Counted from the stretch's first letter, positions 9,240 through 17,768 are shown. The stretch is 64,000 bases of DNA from PALSA-968 sp964387075 (GCA_964387075.1 CAYLVB010000011.1:62001-126000), one strand, 5' to 3'. The notes: a model not told the origin generated them from the sequence alone. Translations and numbers: made by a program.

Positions 9240-9988
9240 TGTCTGATTAATAAAAGGATTAAACCCATTCGAACTAGAAATGTGAGTCCTGCAAGTACAA
9301 GGGCGGTTTGTGCCATCCACTTTCCTTTTATTGACGTAATTTCCTTATACAATTTTAGGGCCTTAACAGCTAGGATAGTGGAGCAAACAATAAGCGTGAC
9401 TATAATAAGCATGATCAAAACTCCATAGAGCCCCCCAATGTTTAACAGTAAAAGATAAAGCGGAATGCCAGGAAGAATAGTAAGTAAAGATAGTAAGCTT
9501 AATTTCTGCGCTCTTTTCTCCTTATTTTGAGAAGAGGGTACTTCGTCATTTAGATTTGAGTTCTTCTTTTCTGAATTATGAAAGTAAAGTGAGGATGTGT
9601 GATCAGATAGCGCCGAATTTTTTGAGGTAGTTTTAATTTCTGATCTACCTAAAGGTAATGTGTAATTAGGATGGATAAAAACTCTCCGTTGGATATAAAT
9701 AGTCGTGTGGTTTATTTTGACTGAGCCTATTGATCTAAAAGATGGCTTATCATGGCATGTTAATTCATGGCTTTCCGTTTTTATAGCTTTAGAGGTCTGA
9801 ATTCCGGTTGATGAAGAGCATGTATTAAGACAATATACCGGAGCTTCATGTTTCTCAAAATTTGAAACCGAAGCGCTTTTTCTACTCACGTAAAATCCCT
9901 TCAAGTAATGCCTTTTTTGAATGGAGCATGAGGATAGCATTAGAAGGAAGCCAGCGAGTAATACCAGGTATGATCGGCATCGTCTCAT
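9236..9988 (-). CDS. lipoprotein of a QKR-GY paralogous family, multi-pass C-terminus
   Basis: A 250-residue protein with a lipoprotein signal (lipobox LSSC, C21) followed at once by SIQKRHYLKGFY, a motif shared with two other genes in this window. The middle (about 30-155) is polar, low-complexity and poorly conserved. The last 90 residues hold three or four hydrophobic helices with a charged KALKLYKEITSIKG loop. The mix of lipobox and C-terminal membrane helices is unusual and suggests an inner-membrane protein with a lipidated N-terminus. The function is unknown. It is coupled to mazG by a 4-bp overlap and lies seven bases after the paralogue at 9996-10625. Confidence 0.7.
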   Translation of the reverse strand: MRRCRSYLVLLAGFLLMLSSCSIQKRHYLKGFYVSRKSASVSNFEKHEAPVYCLNTCSSSTGIQTSKAIKTESHELTCHDKPSFRSIGSVKINHTTIYIQRRVFIHPNYTLPLGRSEIKTTSKNSALSDHTSSLYFHNSEKKNSNLNDEVPSSQNKEKRAQKLSLLSLLTILPGIPLYLLLLNIGGLYGVLIMLIIVTLIVCSTILAVKALKLYKEITSIKGKWMAQTALVLAGLTFLVRMGLILLLIRQ

Positions 9989-9995
9989 TTATCGG

Positions 9996-10625
9996 TCAAA
10001 ATAACGAAATTAAGAACAGACTTAGTCCACAAAGTATCAAGATATCCAAAATGATCGCCACCAGGGCCATCAGTAGCCAGAACGGACTGTTATTGATCCT
10101 GTCCCTCCGCGCGTTAGAAGAAGTGATGAGCGAGACGAGTGCGAAGACAACAGCTATGGCCAGTAGTCCCACGGTAATATATACAAGGTCGGGGAAAAGT
10201 GAGAACAGGAACCAGGCTCCAAAGAAGAAGAGGAAGCTGAAAACCATCATCCTGAAACCTGCCTTTGGCACATGGTTCATGCGGGCCACGTAAAATGCTT
10301 TTTTGTGGGCTGAGATCCGATGCATTTGTTTTGTAAAGGGACGAGTTAGGTTTTCGATGATACTTTTTTTTGAATGGGGGACTTTGAAATGAGTTATTTC
10401 TCTAATTTCTGCTCTATTAGAAGTAAGTGCTGCAGGCTGAAGTGAAATAGGGGAAAGTTCCATCCTTTTCACTGTAGGTAAGCGTGTTAGAGTTTTTGAA
10501 ACAGATTGAGATCTCTGTGTAGAAAGACCCCAATAATACCCCGAACGATAATGGCGCTTTTGCAGCGTACAGGAACCCAGTAAAAAAACAGATGCCATCA
10601 ACCACAAAAATATCCGCCGATCCAT
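9996..10625 (-). CDS. lipoprotein of the QKR-GY family, second paralogue
   Basis: A 209-residue protein with lipobox LGSC (C19) followed by TLQKRHYRSGYYWG, the same juxta-lipid motif as its neighbour. Residues 30-115 are polar and Ser/Thr-rich. Residues 117-209 hold four hydrophobic helices with a short SSNARRDRINN loop. It is first in the transcription unit that runs into the 9236-9988 paralogue and mazG. The N-terminal motif is conserved among the paralogues while the membrane modules differ, which suggests the motif is a binding or localisation determinant. No known function. Confidence 0.7.
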   Translation of the reverse strand: MDRRIFLWLMASVFLLGSCTLQKRHYRSGYYWGLSTQRSQSVSKTLTRLPTVKRMELSPISLQPAALTSNRAEIREITHFKVPHSKKSIIENLTRPFTKQMHRISAHKKAFYVARMNHVPKAGFRMMVFSFLFFFGAWFLFSLFPDLVYITVGLLAIAVVFALVSLITSSNARRDRINNSPFWLLMALVAIILDILILCGLSLFLISLF

Positions 10626-10710
10626 GTTTGAAAGTAAGCAAAATTAAAGGTCGGATCTTTGATGTGAATAAGTCCTGAAGAAATAGCGTACCTTAGCTTT
10701 AGATACGCCT

Positions 10711-11343
10711 ATGACCGACACCGCCCGCCTTTACAAAACAGCTTTCTCCCTGGCGGTATTCACCATCATTTATAATATCACAGAAGGAACTATTGCTACC
10801 TGGCTTGGCTATACCGACGAGAGCCTGACGCTCTTTGGTTTTGGTGTTGACAGCTTCATTGAGTTCATTTCGGGCCTGGGCATAGCGCATATGGTGCTGC
10901 GCATACAAAGGAACCCGGAAAGTGATCGTGATGATTTTGAGCGAAGCGCGTTACGCGTTACAGGGTATGCGTTCTACGTTCTGGTGACGGGGCTGCTCGT
11001 TACTTCAGTTTATAATATCGTTAACAAAATAAATCCGGAAACTACCTTGTGGGGAGTGGTGATCTCGTCGATCTCCATAGTGGTGATGTGGGTCTTGCTG
11101 CGCGCTAAAGTAAAAGTTGGTAAGGCTCTTGATTCGCCGGCAATTTTGGCCGACGCGAGCTGTACGCGCGTGTGCATTTATATGTCATTGATACTGCTTG
11201 CCTCAAGCGGGCTTTATGAGCTCTTTAAAATTCCTTATACGGATGCCATCGGTTCTTTAGGGCTGGCTTATTTTTCTTTTAGGGAAGGGAAGGAATGTTT
11301 TGAGAAAGCGAAGAGCGACAAACATTGTCATTGCGATCATTAG
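10711..11343 (+). CDS. CDF-like divalent cation transporter protein
   Basis: A 210-residue membrane protein with five or six hydrophobic helices, related to the cation diffusion facilitator family. Helix 2 contains GFGVDSFIEFISG, where acidic residues take the place of the usual CDF metal-binding S/HxxxD pattern. The C-terminus lacks the cytoplasmic CDF domain and ends in KHCHCDH, a plausible metal-binding tail. The length is short for a true CDF exporter (about 300). Export or sensing of a divalent metal is inferred. The last codons (CDH, stop) form the start of a sequence repeated 169 bp downstream. Confidence 0.65.
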   Translation: MTDTARLYKTAFSLAVFTIIYNITEGTIATWLGYTDESLTLFGFGVDSFIEFISGLGIAHMVLRIQRNPESDRDDFERSALRVTGYAFYVLVTGLLVTSVYNIVNKINPETTLWGVVISSISIVVMWVLLRAKVKVGKALDSPAILADASCTRVCIYMSLILLASSGLYELFKIPYTDAIGSLGLAYFSFREGKECFEKAKSDKHCHCDH

Positions 11344-11680
11344 CAGCCCATGTAAAATTGATAATTGAAAAAGTAAAATTTAAAAAGGACACATTTTCAT
11401 TTTTCAATTATATATTTTCAATTTTGCATTGTGTGAATTACAGGAACTGGAATATCTTCCTTAGCAGTTTTAAGGCCAAAGTGATGGTATAAGCTTTAAC
11501 TGCGATCATTAACAGCCGATGTAAAATTGATAATTGAAAAAGTAAAATTTAAAAAGTAGAAGCTACAGTAAATCCCTTTTGCCTTTTTAAATTATAAATT
11601 TTCAATTTTACTTTAGTCGATCGATCCTAAAGGAATTGAAAGATCTTCCTTAAAGGCTTTAGGGTGAGGGTGAAGAAATA
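11332..11680. repeat. degenerate tandem duplication between CDF-like and GT2 genes
   Basis: About 56 bases starting TGCGATCATTA at 11332 (the last codons of the CDF-like gene plus flank) recur at 11501 with two differences visible. A copy of the 3' end of the GT2 gene lies at about 11438-11500, and the intact GT2 3' end lies at 11627 onward. The unit is therefore CDF-end, AT-rich spacer, GT2-end, present twice with a period of about 170-190 bp. The spacers contain imperfect inverted repeats (GTAAAATTGA... against ...TCAATTTTAC) that could act as terminators for the two convergent genes. Confidence 0.75.
11438..11500 (-). pseudogene. remnant of the glycosyltransferase 3' end
   Basis: Read on the minus strand, this stretch encodes AYTITLALKLLRKIFQFL followed by a TAA stop at 11438-11440. 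The end of the intact neighbouring glycosyltransferase is PYFFTLTLKPLRKIFQFL followed by a stop, so this is a decayed copy of its last 18 or so codons. There is no start or body, so it is a fragment left by duplication or by replacement of an earlier tandem copy. Confidence 0.75.
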
Positions 11681-12373
11681 GGGCCTCAGTCCGTTCAATT
11701 CCCAGGCTTTGCGGTCTTCTTTGTTGGCCTTCACACGGTTTTTTACCGAAGCGTTGCTTTGTCCGCCCGTGCGCATTTTCACAATGAACTGAGGCAGGTA
11801 AGCCAGTTTTATTTTGTGTTTGTGAATGAAGCGAAGCATCAATTCGTAATCAGCGGCTGAGCGGAGAGTTGTATTGAACTTGCCGAAATTTGAGTAAACG
11901 TCTTTCTTCACAAAGAAAGCAGGGTGAGGTGGCATCCATCCCCAAAGGAATTTACCATGTTTGTAATTCCCCGACCTCCATTTACGAATGATCTTATCTG
12001 TATTGTCTTTATCCACGTAATACAGATCTGCATAGACAGCATCAGCACCCGACTCTTGGAAGGTTTTGTCGATATGACTCAGTACGTGATCATCGATATA
12101 AAAATCATCCGCGTGCAAAATGCCGATGATATCGCCTGTGGCAAGGTCTATGCCTTTATTTAGTGCGTAGTAAAGTCCTTCATCTTTCTCGGAAACGAAG
12201 TGATCTATCTTATGACGATATTTTTTCATTACCGACAAAGTATCGTCGGTGGAGGCGCCATCCACAAGGATGTATTCAACATCGGGATGATCCTGCAATA
12301 GAACGGATTGAATGGTGTGCTCTAAAGTAGCGGCGCTGTTGTAGGTAACGGTTATGATGGAGATCTTTGCCAC
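11627..12373 (-). CDS. family 2 glycosyltransferase
   Basis: A 248-residue GT-A fold glycosyltransferase. The N-terminal ITVTYNSAATLEHTIQSVL and ILVDGASTDDTL strands form the nucleotide-sugar site, and GILHADDFY supplies the DxD-type metal motif. SAADYELMLRF is the typical late acidic motif. It belongs to the WcaA/GT2 group that builds surface polysaccharide or glycan chains. Donor and acceptor cannot be read from the sequence. No membrane helix is visible, so it probably works at the inner face of the membrane. No other glycan genes lie nearby, so it is a lone glycosyltransferase. Confidence 0.92.
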   Translation of the reverse strand: MAKISIITVTYNSAATLEHTIQSVLLQDHPDVEYILVDGASTDDTLSVMKKYRHKIDHFVSEKDEGLYYALNKGIDLATGDIIGILHADDFYIDDHVLSHIDKTFQESGADAVYADLYYVDKDNTDKIIRKWRSGNYKHGKFLWGWMPPHPAFFVKKDVYSNFGKFNTTLRSAADYELMLRFIHKHKIKLAYLPQFIVKMRTGGQSNASVKNRVKANKEDRKAWELNGLRPYFFTLTLKPLRKIFQFL

Positions 12374-12470
12374 CTGGCGATTTGCGATTTTTTTGATTTA
12401 CGATTTAAGAATTGAGTTGTTTTGTCTTATAAATAACAAAATCGTAAATATAAAAATCGTCAATTCTTAA
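12374..12470. repeat. AT-rich inverted repeat between GT2 and accD
   Basis: The short intergenic stretch carries TTTACGATTTAAGAATTGA on one side and, inverted, TCAATTCTTAA with ATCGTAAAT on the other, so it can fold into a long imperfect hairpin overlapping the accD stop. A related GATTTACGATTT motif occurs twice at 13313-13340 after the aldolase gene. It looks like a small dispersed element that may double as a weak terminator. Confidence 0.5.
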
Positions 12471-13305
12471 GCATTTTCAATACCTGTGAAAGCCTTTCTT
12501 TCATCTCCGTACGCTTGATGATCTTATCGAGGAAGCCATGTTCCAATACGAACTCGGCCGTTTGAAATCCTTTTGGAAGATCTTTCCCGATGGTTTCTTT
12601 TACAACGCGTGGACCTGCAAAGCCGATCAAAGAACCGGGCTCGGCAATATTCATATCGCCCAACATCGCGTAAGAGGCGGTAACGCCACCGGTTGTTGGA
12701 TCGGTAAGTAAGGAGATATAGGGAATTCTTTCTTTAGCCAATAAGGAAAGCTTGGCGGATGTTTTGGCCATTTGCATCAAGGAATATGCTGCTTCCATCA
12801 TGCGAGCTCCGCCCGATTTAGAAATGATCAATAAAGGAGTTCTTGTTTTCAAGCAAAAATCGATAGAACGTGAAATTTTTTCTCCCACAACAGCTCCCAT
12901 CGACCCGCCAATGAAACTGAAGTCCATGCAACAGATAACCAGGTCCTGTTCATTTACTTTTCCATAAGCAGCACGCAAAGCGTCTTTTAATCCTGTTTTC
13001 TTAACGCTGTCAACCAAACGGTCTTCGTAAGGCTTGGTGTCAACGAAGTTCAGCGGATCTCCGCCAATTAATCCTTCGTGCAGTTCGGTAAACTGGTTAT
13101 TATCAAAAAGCACTTCGAAATATTCGGCAGAACCAATGCGCTGGTGATGATTACAGGTGATACACACATAGGAATTCTTGGAGTGCTCATCAAAAGTATG
13201 GATCTTCTTGCAAGATGGGCATTTATACCACAATCCTTCCGGTGTCTCCTTCTTCTCTTTGGTACTAGTGGTAATACCTTCTTTTATTCGTTTGAACCAA
13301 CCCAT
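12460..13305 (-). CDS. accD: acetyl-CoA carboxylase carboxyltransferase subunit beta
   Basis: A 281-residue AccD. The N-terminal zinc ribbon is complete (C29, C32, C48, C51), and the carboxyltransferase domain has ISKSGGARMMEA, LTDPTTGGVTASYAMLGD and IGFAGPRVVKETIG, which build the oxyanion holes and CoA site. With AccA it moves the carboxyl group from biotin-BCCP to acetyl-CoA to make malonyl-CoA for fatty acid synthesis. The partner accC is in the same window but 36 kb away, and accA and accB are not seen here. The length is normal. Confidence 0.97.
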   Translation of the reverse strand: MGWFKRIKEGITTSTKEKKETPEGLWYKCPSCKKIHTFDEHSKNSYVCITCNHHQRIGSAEYFEVLFDNNQFTELHEGLIGGDPLNFVDTKPYEDRLVDSVKKTGLKDALRAAYGKVNEQDLVICCMDFSFIGGSMGAVVGEKISRSIDFCLKTRTPLLIISKSGGARMMEAAYSLMQMAKTSAKLSLLAKERIPYISLLTDPTTGGVTASYAMLGDMNIAEPGSLIGFAGPRVVKETIGKDLPKGFQTAEFVLEHGFLDKIIKRTEMKERLSQVLKMLKN

Positions 13306-13336
13306 GAGGATTTACGATTTAGTGATTTATGATTTA

Positions 13337-13355
13337 CGATCGGAACAGCCGATCG
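13337..13355. other. 7-bp hairpin after the aldolase gene
   Basis: CGATCGG (13337-13343) and CCGATCG (13349-13355) form a perfect 7-bp stem with a 5-nt loop, 15 bases after the aldolase stop. No T run follows on the minus strand, so it is an RNA hairpin that may protect or partly terminate the transcript but is not a standard terminator. Confidence 0.45.
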
Positions 13356-13369
13356 AACCGTAAAATGAA

Positions 13370-14437
13370 TTAAGCAATGGTAATAGATTTATCCAGATAC
13401 ACATCCTGGATAGCATTTAATAGAGCAATTCCGTCCTTCACAGGTTTCTGGAATGCTTTACGTCCGCTGATGAGGCCTTGCCCGCCCGCACGTTTGTTGA
13501 TCACGGCAGTTGTAACGGCTTCGGCTAGATCAGAGGCTCCTTTACTTTCTCCGCCGCTATTGATCAGGCCTGCTCGTCCCATATAGCAATTGGCTACCTG
13601 GTAGCGGCAAAGATCGATAGGATGATCAGAGCTAAGTTCGCTATAAACTTTGGCGTGCGTTTTACCGAAGTTAAGCGCGGTGTATCCGCCCGTTTTATCG
13701 GAAAGCTTTTGTTTGATGATGTCTGCTTGAATGGTAACACCCAAATGATTTGCCTGCGACGAAAGGTCGGCAGCAGTATGATAATCCACGCCGTCTTTTT
13801 TGAAAGCGCTGTTACGGGTGTAGCACCATAAAATGGTAGCCATACCTAACTGATGCGCGCGTTCAAAAGCAGCAGCCACTTCCACGATCTGGCGGGCAGA
13901 TTCTGCCGAACCAAAATAGATAGTAGCTCCAACCGCAACTGCGCCCATGTTCCAGGCATCTTCTACGGTGCCGAACATGATCTGGTCGAACTTATTGGGA
14001 TAACTTAAAAATTCGTTGTGATTGATCTTAACGATGAAAGGAATTTTGTGCGCGTATTTGCGGGCAACACTTCCTAAAACTCCGTAAGTAGAGGCAACCG
14101 CGTTGCAACCGCCTTCAACAGCCAGTTTCACGATGTTCTCTGAATCGAAATAAGCGGGGTTTGGTGCAAAAGAAGCTCCTGCGCTGTGTTCAATTCCCTG
14201 GTCAACGGGCAAAATGCTCATGTACCCGGTTCCGGCCAAACGACCGGTATTGTATAATTGATGCAGGCTTCGCAGTACTTGCGGACTACGGTTAGAACCC
14301 GCGAATATGCGGTCTACAAAATCGGCACCCGGCAGGTGGATATGTTCTTTGCTGATGGTCTTGCAGGTATGGCCCAAAAGGCTATCGGCCTGGGCACCTA
14401 ATAATTCACTGATTTTCGACATAGTTGCAGTTGCCAT
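13370..14437 (-). CDS. fbaB: class I fructose-bisphosphate aldolase (DhnA type)
   Basis: A 355-residue archaeal-type (DhnA/FbaB) class I aldolase. Characteristic segments are SILPVDQGIEHSAGASFAPN, KINHNEFLSYPNKFDQ, GAVAVGATIYFGSAES, and the C-terminal phosphate-binding SGGESKGASD and GGQGLISGRKAFQKP. It cleaves or forms fructose 1,6-bisphosphate by a lysine Schiff base and needs no metal, and in this lineage it serves glycolysis and gluconeogenesis. An ATG at codon 6 (MSKISELLG) is an alternative start. It reads in the same direction as accD, with a hairpin in the gap between them. Confidence 0.95.
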   Translation of the reverse strand: MATATMSKISELLGAQADSLLGHTCKTISKEHIHLPGADFVDRIFAGSNRSPQVLRSLHQLYNTGRLAGTGYMSILPVDQGIEHSAGASFAPNPAYFDSENIVKLAVEGGCNAVASTYGVLGSVARKYAHKIPFIVKINHNEFLSYPNKFDQIMFGTVEDAWNMGAVAVGATIYFGSAESARQIVEVAAAFERAHQLGMATILWCYTRNSAFKKDGVDYHTAADLSSQANHLGVTIQADIIKQKLSDKTGGYTALNFGKTHAKVYSELSSDHPIDLCRYQVANCYMGRAGLINSGGESKGASDLAEAVTTAVINKRAGGQGLISGRKAFQKPVKDGIALLNAIQDVYLDKSITIA

Positions 14438-14492
14438 TTTTTGATCAAATTAAGGGTGACAAAGATACGAAAAATAAGGGTTTTGTAAATCC

Positions 14493-15596
14493 TTAAAATA
14501 GAGATAATTGCAGGTCTCCGGCACTGTAATTGAAGTCATTACAGTTGAATTCAAAGTCGTCGGGCTCGCCCATGTATTTTTGTTTGGCTATTTTAAAGAG
14601 GCGGTTGATGGAATCGGCTATTCTTCCCTCGCCCCGCATTCTCCGGCCAAATTCGCTGTCGTTCACATTTCCTCCGTGGCAATCCTGTATCTGGTGCCAG
14701 ACCTTTTCGGCCCTGTCGGGAAAGTTCTTGTACAGCCAGTCTTTGAAGATATTACTGATGGCTCCATTTAAACGTACGATGGTATAACCTGCGGAAGTCG
14801 CCCCGTGTTCGGCAGCCGTTTTTATAACTGCAGGAACTTCATGGCTTGTTAATCCGGGAATAATAGGAGCCACCATAACGCCAACCGGAATGCCGTTCTT
14901 GCTCAGCGTTTCCAAAGTTTTAAAGCGATTCTTATAAGTAGAGGTTCTCGGTTCGAGCGCCAGCCTTATTTTATCGTCTGTCCCTGTGATCGAGATCATC
15001 ACATGGACTAATTTATGCGCGGCCAGTTCTTTTAAAATGTCAAGGTCGCGCGTGATCAATCCGTTTTTGGTGATCATGCCCACAGGATGCTTATATTTTA
15101 AACAGATCTCAAGGATCTTCCGGGTAATGCCGAGCTTTCTTTCAACAGGCTGGTAGCAATCGGTGTTCCCACTCAACATGATAGGCAAAGGTTCCCAGTT
15201 CTTCTTCGAGAAACTTTTTTCTACCAGTTCCGGCACATTCTGCTTGATGATGATCTTCCTCTCAAAATCCAGCCCCGCGCTGAATCCCCAGTACTCGTGC
15301 GCGTTCCGCGCGTAACAATAAATGCAGCCATGTTCGCATCCCTGGTACGCGTTTACCGAATAAGCCATGCCCACATCCGGGCTATCCACTTTATTAATGA
15401 TTGTCTTCGGAAAAGTGTGCAGGTACTCCGTTTTCTCGTCCTGAAGGAAATCCTCGTCCAGCCCCTCTATGTGATCAGTAGCATAAGCCTGCTTCAAAAA
15501 GCGGTTCTGGGTATTCACTTGTGCGCCGCGACCGCCAAAATAGTCGCCGGCACCCTTTAAAACTTCGCTCTTTTGTTTGATAAATTTTTTAGCCAT
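14493..15596 (-). CDS. PA0069-family radical SAM protein
   Basis: A 367-residue radical SAM protein. The iron-sulphur motif CEHGCIYC has cysteines at 87, 91 and 94, preceded by YSVNAYQG and followed by YARNAHEYWG, which is characteristic of the SplB-like/PA0069 group. Conserved LSGNTDCYQPVE and VMVAPIIPGLTSHEVP segments complete the partial TIM barrel. These proteins are SAM-dependent and often found in genomes as single genes. The substrate is unknown, and photoproduct repair is only a resemblance. The length fits the family. Confidence 0.92.
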   Translation of the reverse strand: MAKKFIKQKSEVLKGAGDYFGGRGAQVNTQNRFLKQAYATDHIEGLDEDFLQDEKTEYLHTFPKTIINKVDSPDVGMAYSVNAYQGCEHGCIYCYARNAHEYWGFSAGLDFERKIIIKQNVPELVEKSFSKKNWEPLPIMLSGNTDCYQPVERKLGITRKILEICLKYKHPVGMITKNGLITRDLDILKELAAHKLVHVMISITGTDDKIRLALEPRTSTYKNRFKTLETLSKNGIPVGVMVAPIIPGLTSHEVPAVIKTAAEHGATSAGYTIVRLNGAISNIFKDWLYKNFPDRAEKVWHQIQDCHGGNVNDSEFGRRMRGEGRIADSINRLFKIAKQKYMGEPDDFEFNCNDFNYSAGDLQLSLF

Positions 15597-15669
15597 TGCT
15601 TGCTAAAATAATTAGTAATTGTCAATAAAAGAAATGAAATCCCTGAAGATTTTAACAATTCGACGAATG

Positions 15670-16491
15670 CTATCGGAGCAGGAACAAAAGGCCTATTCCA
15701 AGACCGTATAATGCGAGGAAAAGTAGACCGGTGCCTCCGCCTATCATGGCAGTGACCAAAAGTACAAGGATGCCACCCACCAACAAATACCCAATGAGCC
15801 CGGTCCAATAACCGATATTGGCTTTCTTTCCATACATGGCCCGTAATTTCGGGTCAGTGCCAATGGCTTTCACCGCCCTGCGGCCATATCTTGCGCCAAA
15901 CCAAAGAAAGACAACGCCGAGGCCACCCAATAAGCAAAGCGGGATGCCAAAAAGAGAATACCACAAACTGTTCTCAGTGTCTCTTTGTATCCTTAGCTCA
16001 TCGAGTTTCTGCGAGACATTTTTAACCTGTACCACCTCGTAGGGGATCTCTTCGGTGATGCCATTGGTATAACGAATGTATCTCACATCATTCTTTGGTA
16101 TCACGATCAGCGGGCCGTCCAGGTTATCACATTTTTTATACTTGATCTCGGTGGGATTGATCTCTATCACTTTGCCGGCTATTTCTCCGCCTTTTCGTAA
16201 GTAAAGTGTATCGCAATTATTGAGGTAGGTCTTTGTTCCTGTAAACACCGGGTTTGGTACGCTGCTTTTAACGGATGCAACCAATGCGGTTGAATTCGTC
16301 TGTGAAAAAACAACATTCGGGAGAATTACCGGTAAAGGATCGTACTTAGACAAAGCTTCTTTGGTTTTTACCGAACGCGCATGCTTTTTCCATTCCAGGT
16401 GATAGCCGCTACGGAAGTTTCTTTTCTGAATAGAGCAGGAGAGAAGGAGCAGTGTGAAAGAAAAAATACAAAAGTACTTCAGCGATCTCAT
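15670..16491 (-). CDS. lipoprotein of the QKR-GY family with stress-like domain and membrane helices
   Basis: A 273-residue protein. Lipobox LLSC (C19) is followed directly by SIQKRNFRSGYHLEW, the motif shared with the two paralogues near 9-10.6 kb. Residues about 93-145 form a small strand-rich domain (DTLYLRKGGEIAGKVIEI, IVIPKNDVRYIRYTNG) common in Bacteroidota envelope proteins. The rest is hydrophobic helices with a Gly-rich end. Translation is coupled to the OmpA gene upstream, because the stop TGA and this ATG share one base (TGATG). An envelope role alongside that OmpA protein is likely, but the exact role is unknown. Confidence 0.72.
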   Translation of the reverse strand: MRSLKYFCIFSFTLLLLSCSIQKRNFRSGYHLEWKKHARSVKTKEALSKYDPLPVILPNVVFSQTNSTALVASVKSSVPNPVFTGTKTYLNNCDTLYLRKGGEIAGKVIEINPTEIKYKKCDNLDGPLIVIPKNDVRYIRYTNGITEEIPYEVVQVKNVSQKLDELRIQRDTENSLWYSLFGIPLCLLGGLGVVFLWFGARYGRRAVKAIGTDPKLRAMYGKKANIGYWTGLIGYLLVGGILVLLVTAMIGGGTGLLFLALYGLGIGLLFLLR

Positions 16492-17768
16492 CAGGGCTTC
16501 ATGAATTTGAATTCGGTACGTCGGTTGTATTCATGCTCTTTGTCCGAACAATCAACTCCGTTGAAACAACGGTTGCGGATCTTCGTTTCGCCCATGCCAT
16601 CGGTCTGCAGGCGTTTGGCTGCAATGCCGTTCTTAATGAGGTAAGCTGCCACGGACTCAGCGCGTTTTTTTGAAAGCGCCATGTTCGATTTGTCATTCCC
16701 CACCGCGTCGGTGTGCGAAATGATATCGAGCGTAACGCCGGGATTGTCGGTCAATATCTTCACAATATGGTTCAGGATCACCTTCGATTCTTCCATGATA
16801 TCGCTCTTGCCCGAATGATAGAAGATCTTCTCGTCGGTCTTCAGTTCTTTTTCGGGTGAAAGGTGGAAAGCCTCGTATTTCATCTTGATATCCTCGCCCT
16901 GCACTTCCGAAAGCTTTACGATATCCGCTTTCAACAAACGGTACTCAAAATCGTGGCCTGCCTTTTCAAAATTTGAGATCTCCTGCCCGGCCTGTGTTAC
17001 CAGCAAAAGATTTTTGATGTCCTTATCCTTCGGCGGATCTACCTTAATGGTATAATCTTTTACGTTACCGGGCACGTAGATCTGGAAATCACCATACTTA
17101 TCGGTGGTGGCTTTGGAGAGCGTATCATTTTTGTGACGGGTAGAAAGTAACACCGAAGCATTTTCCACAGGCGTTTTCACACCTTTTTCATCGGTAAGTA
17201 ATTTGGCCTTAATGGTGGCTCCTTTATACCCTCCCTCGCTAAAAAGCGTAAAATTAAATCGGGAAATGTAACTCGACCAACGCATCAATCGGCCATCGTC
17301 CTTAAAAGCGGTTACTTTACTCAGCAAACCTGCGATCTTCTTTTGTTTGGCCGCATCGCCATTGGTATTAAAATAATCTACTGTATAACGGGGATCTTTT
17401 TTGAATGGAGATGCCTGCACGGTCTTTTTCCACCCTTCAAAGAATTCCTTATCGTCGTAAGAGATGCAGATCACTTTCACCGAGTGCATTTCTCCGTCCT
17501 TCAGGATCTTGTCGATCTTGGCCTCCAGTAATTTCACGGAGTCTGCTGTTTCGAGGCCCCATCCTATGTTACGCCAGCTGTAGCGGTAAAAGATCTGGTA
17601 GGTTCCGCCGGGGATGTTGATGGTTACAGGAGCGCCGTTTAAATCGTATACCTCCAGTTGCTCTTTTACGTGATCGCCGGGTTTATACGCGTTCGTTTGC
17701 GCATAAGAAGCTGCCTGTGCAATCAGCAGCAAAGCGGGTATGAACCAACGGGTAAAAAAGCGTGTCAT
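16491..17768 (-). CDS. OmpA-family protein with N-terminal thioredoxin-like domain
   Basis: A 425-residue exported protein with a signal peptide (1-23). Residues about 27-150 look like a thioredoxin/peroxiredoxin-like fold (FYRYSWRNIGWG, VKVICISYDDKEFFEGWKK) without a CxxC pair. Residues about 185-255 are a carboxypeptidase-regulatory-like beta sandwich (TPVENASVLLSTRHKND, DKYGDFQIYVPG). Residues about 305-425 are an OmpA C-terminal domain (LDIISHTDAVGNDKSNMALSKKRAESVAAYL), which binds peptidoglycan meso-DAP. It therefore anchors an outer-membrane-facing module to the cell wall. It is coupled to the lipoprotein gene downstream by a one-base stop/start overlap. Confidence 0.88.
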   Translation of the reverse strand: MTRFFTRWFIPALLLIAQAASYAQTNAYKPGDHVKEQLEVYDLNGAPVTINIPGGTYQIFYRYSWRNIGWGLETADSVKLLEAKIDKILKDGEMHSVKVICISYDDKEFFEGWKKTVQASPFKKDPRYTVDYFNTNGDAAKQKKIAGLLSKVTAFKDDGRLMRWSSYISRFNFTLFSEGGYKGATIKAKLLTDEKGVKTPVENASVLLSTRHKNDTLSKATTDKYGDFQIYVPGNVKDYTIKVDPPKDKDIKNLLLVTQAGQEISNFEKAGHDFEYRLLKADIVKLSEVQGEDIKMKYEAFHLSPEKELKTDEKIFYHSGKSDIMEESKVILNHIVKILTDNPGVTLDIISHTDAVGNDKSNMALSKKRAESVAAYLIKNGIAAKRLQTDGMGETKIRNRCFNGVDCSDKEHEYNRRTEFKFMKP

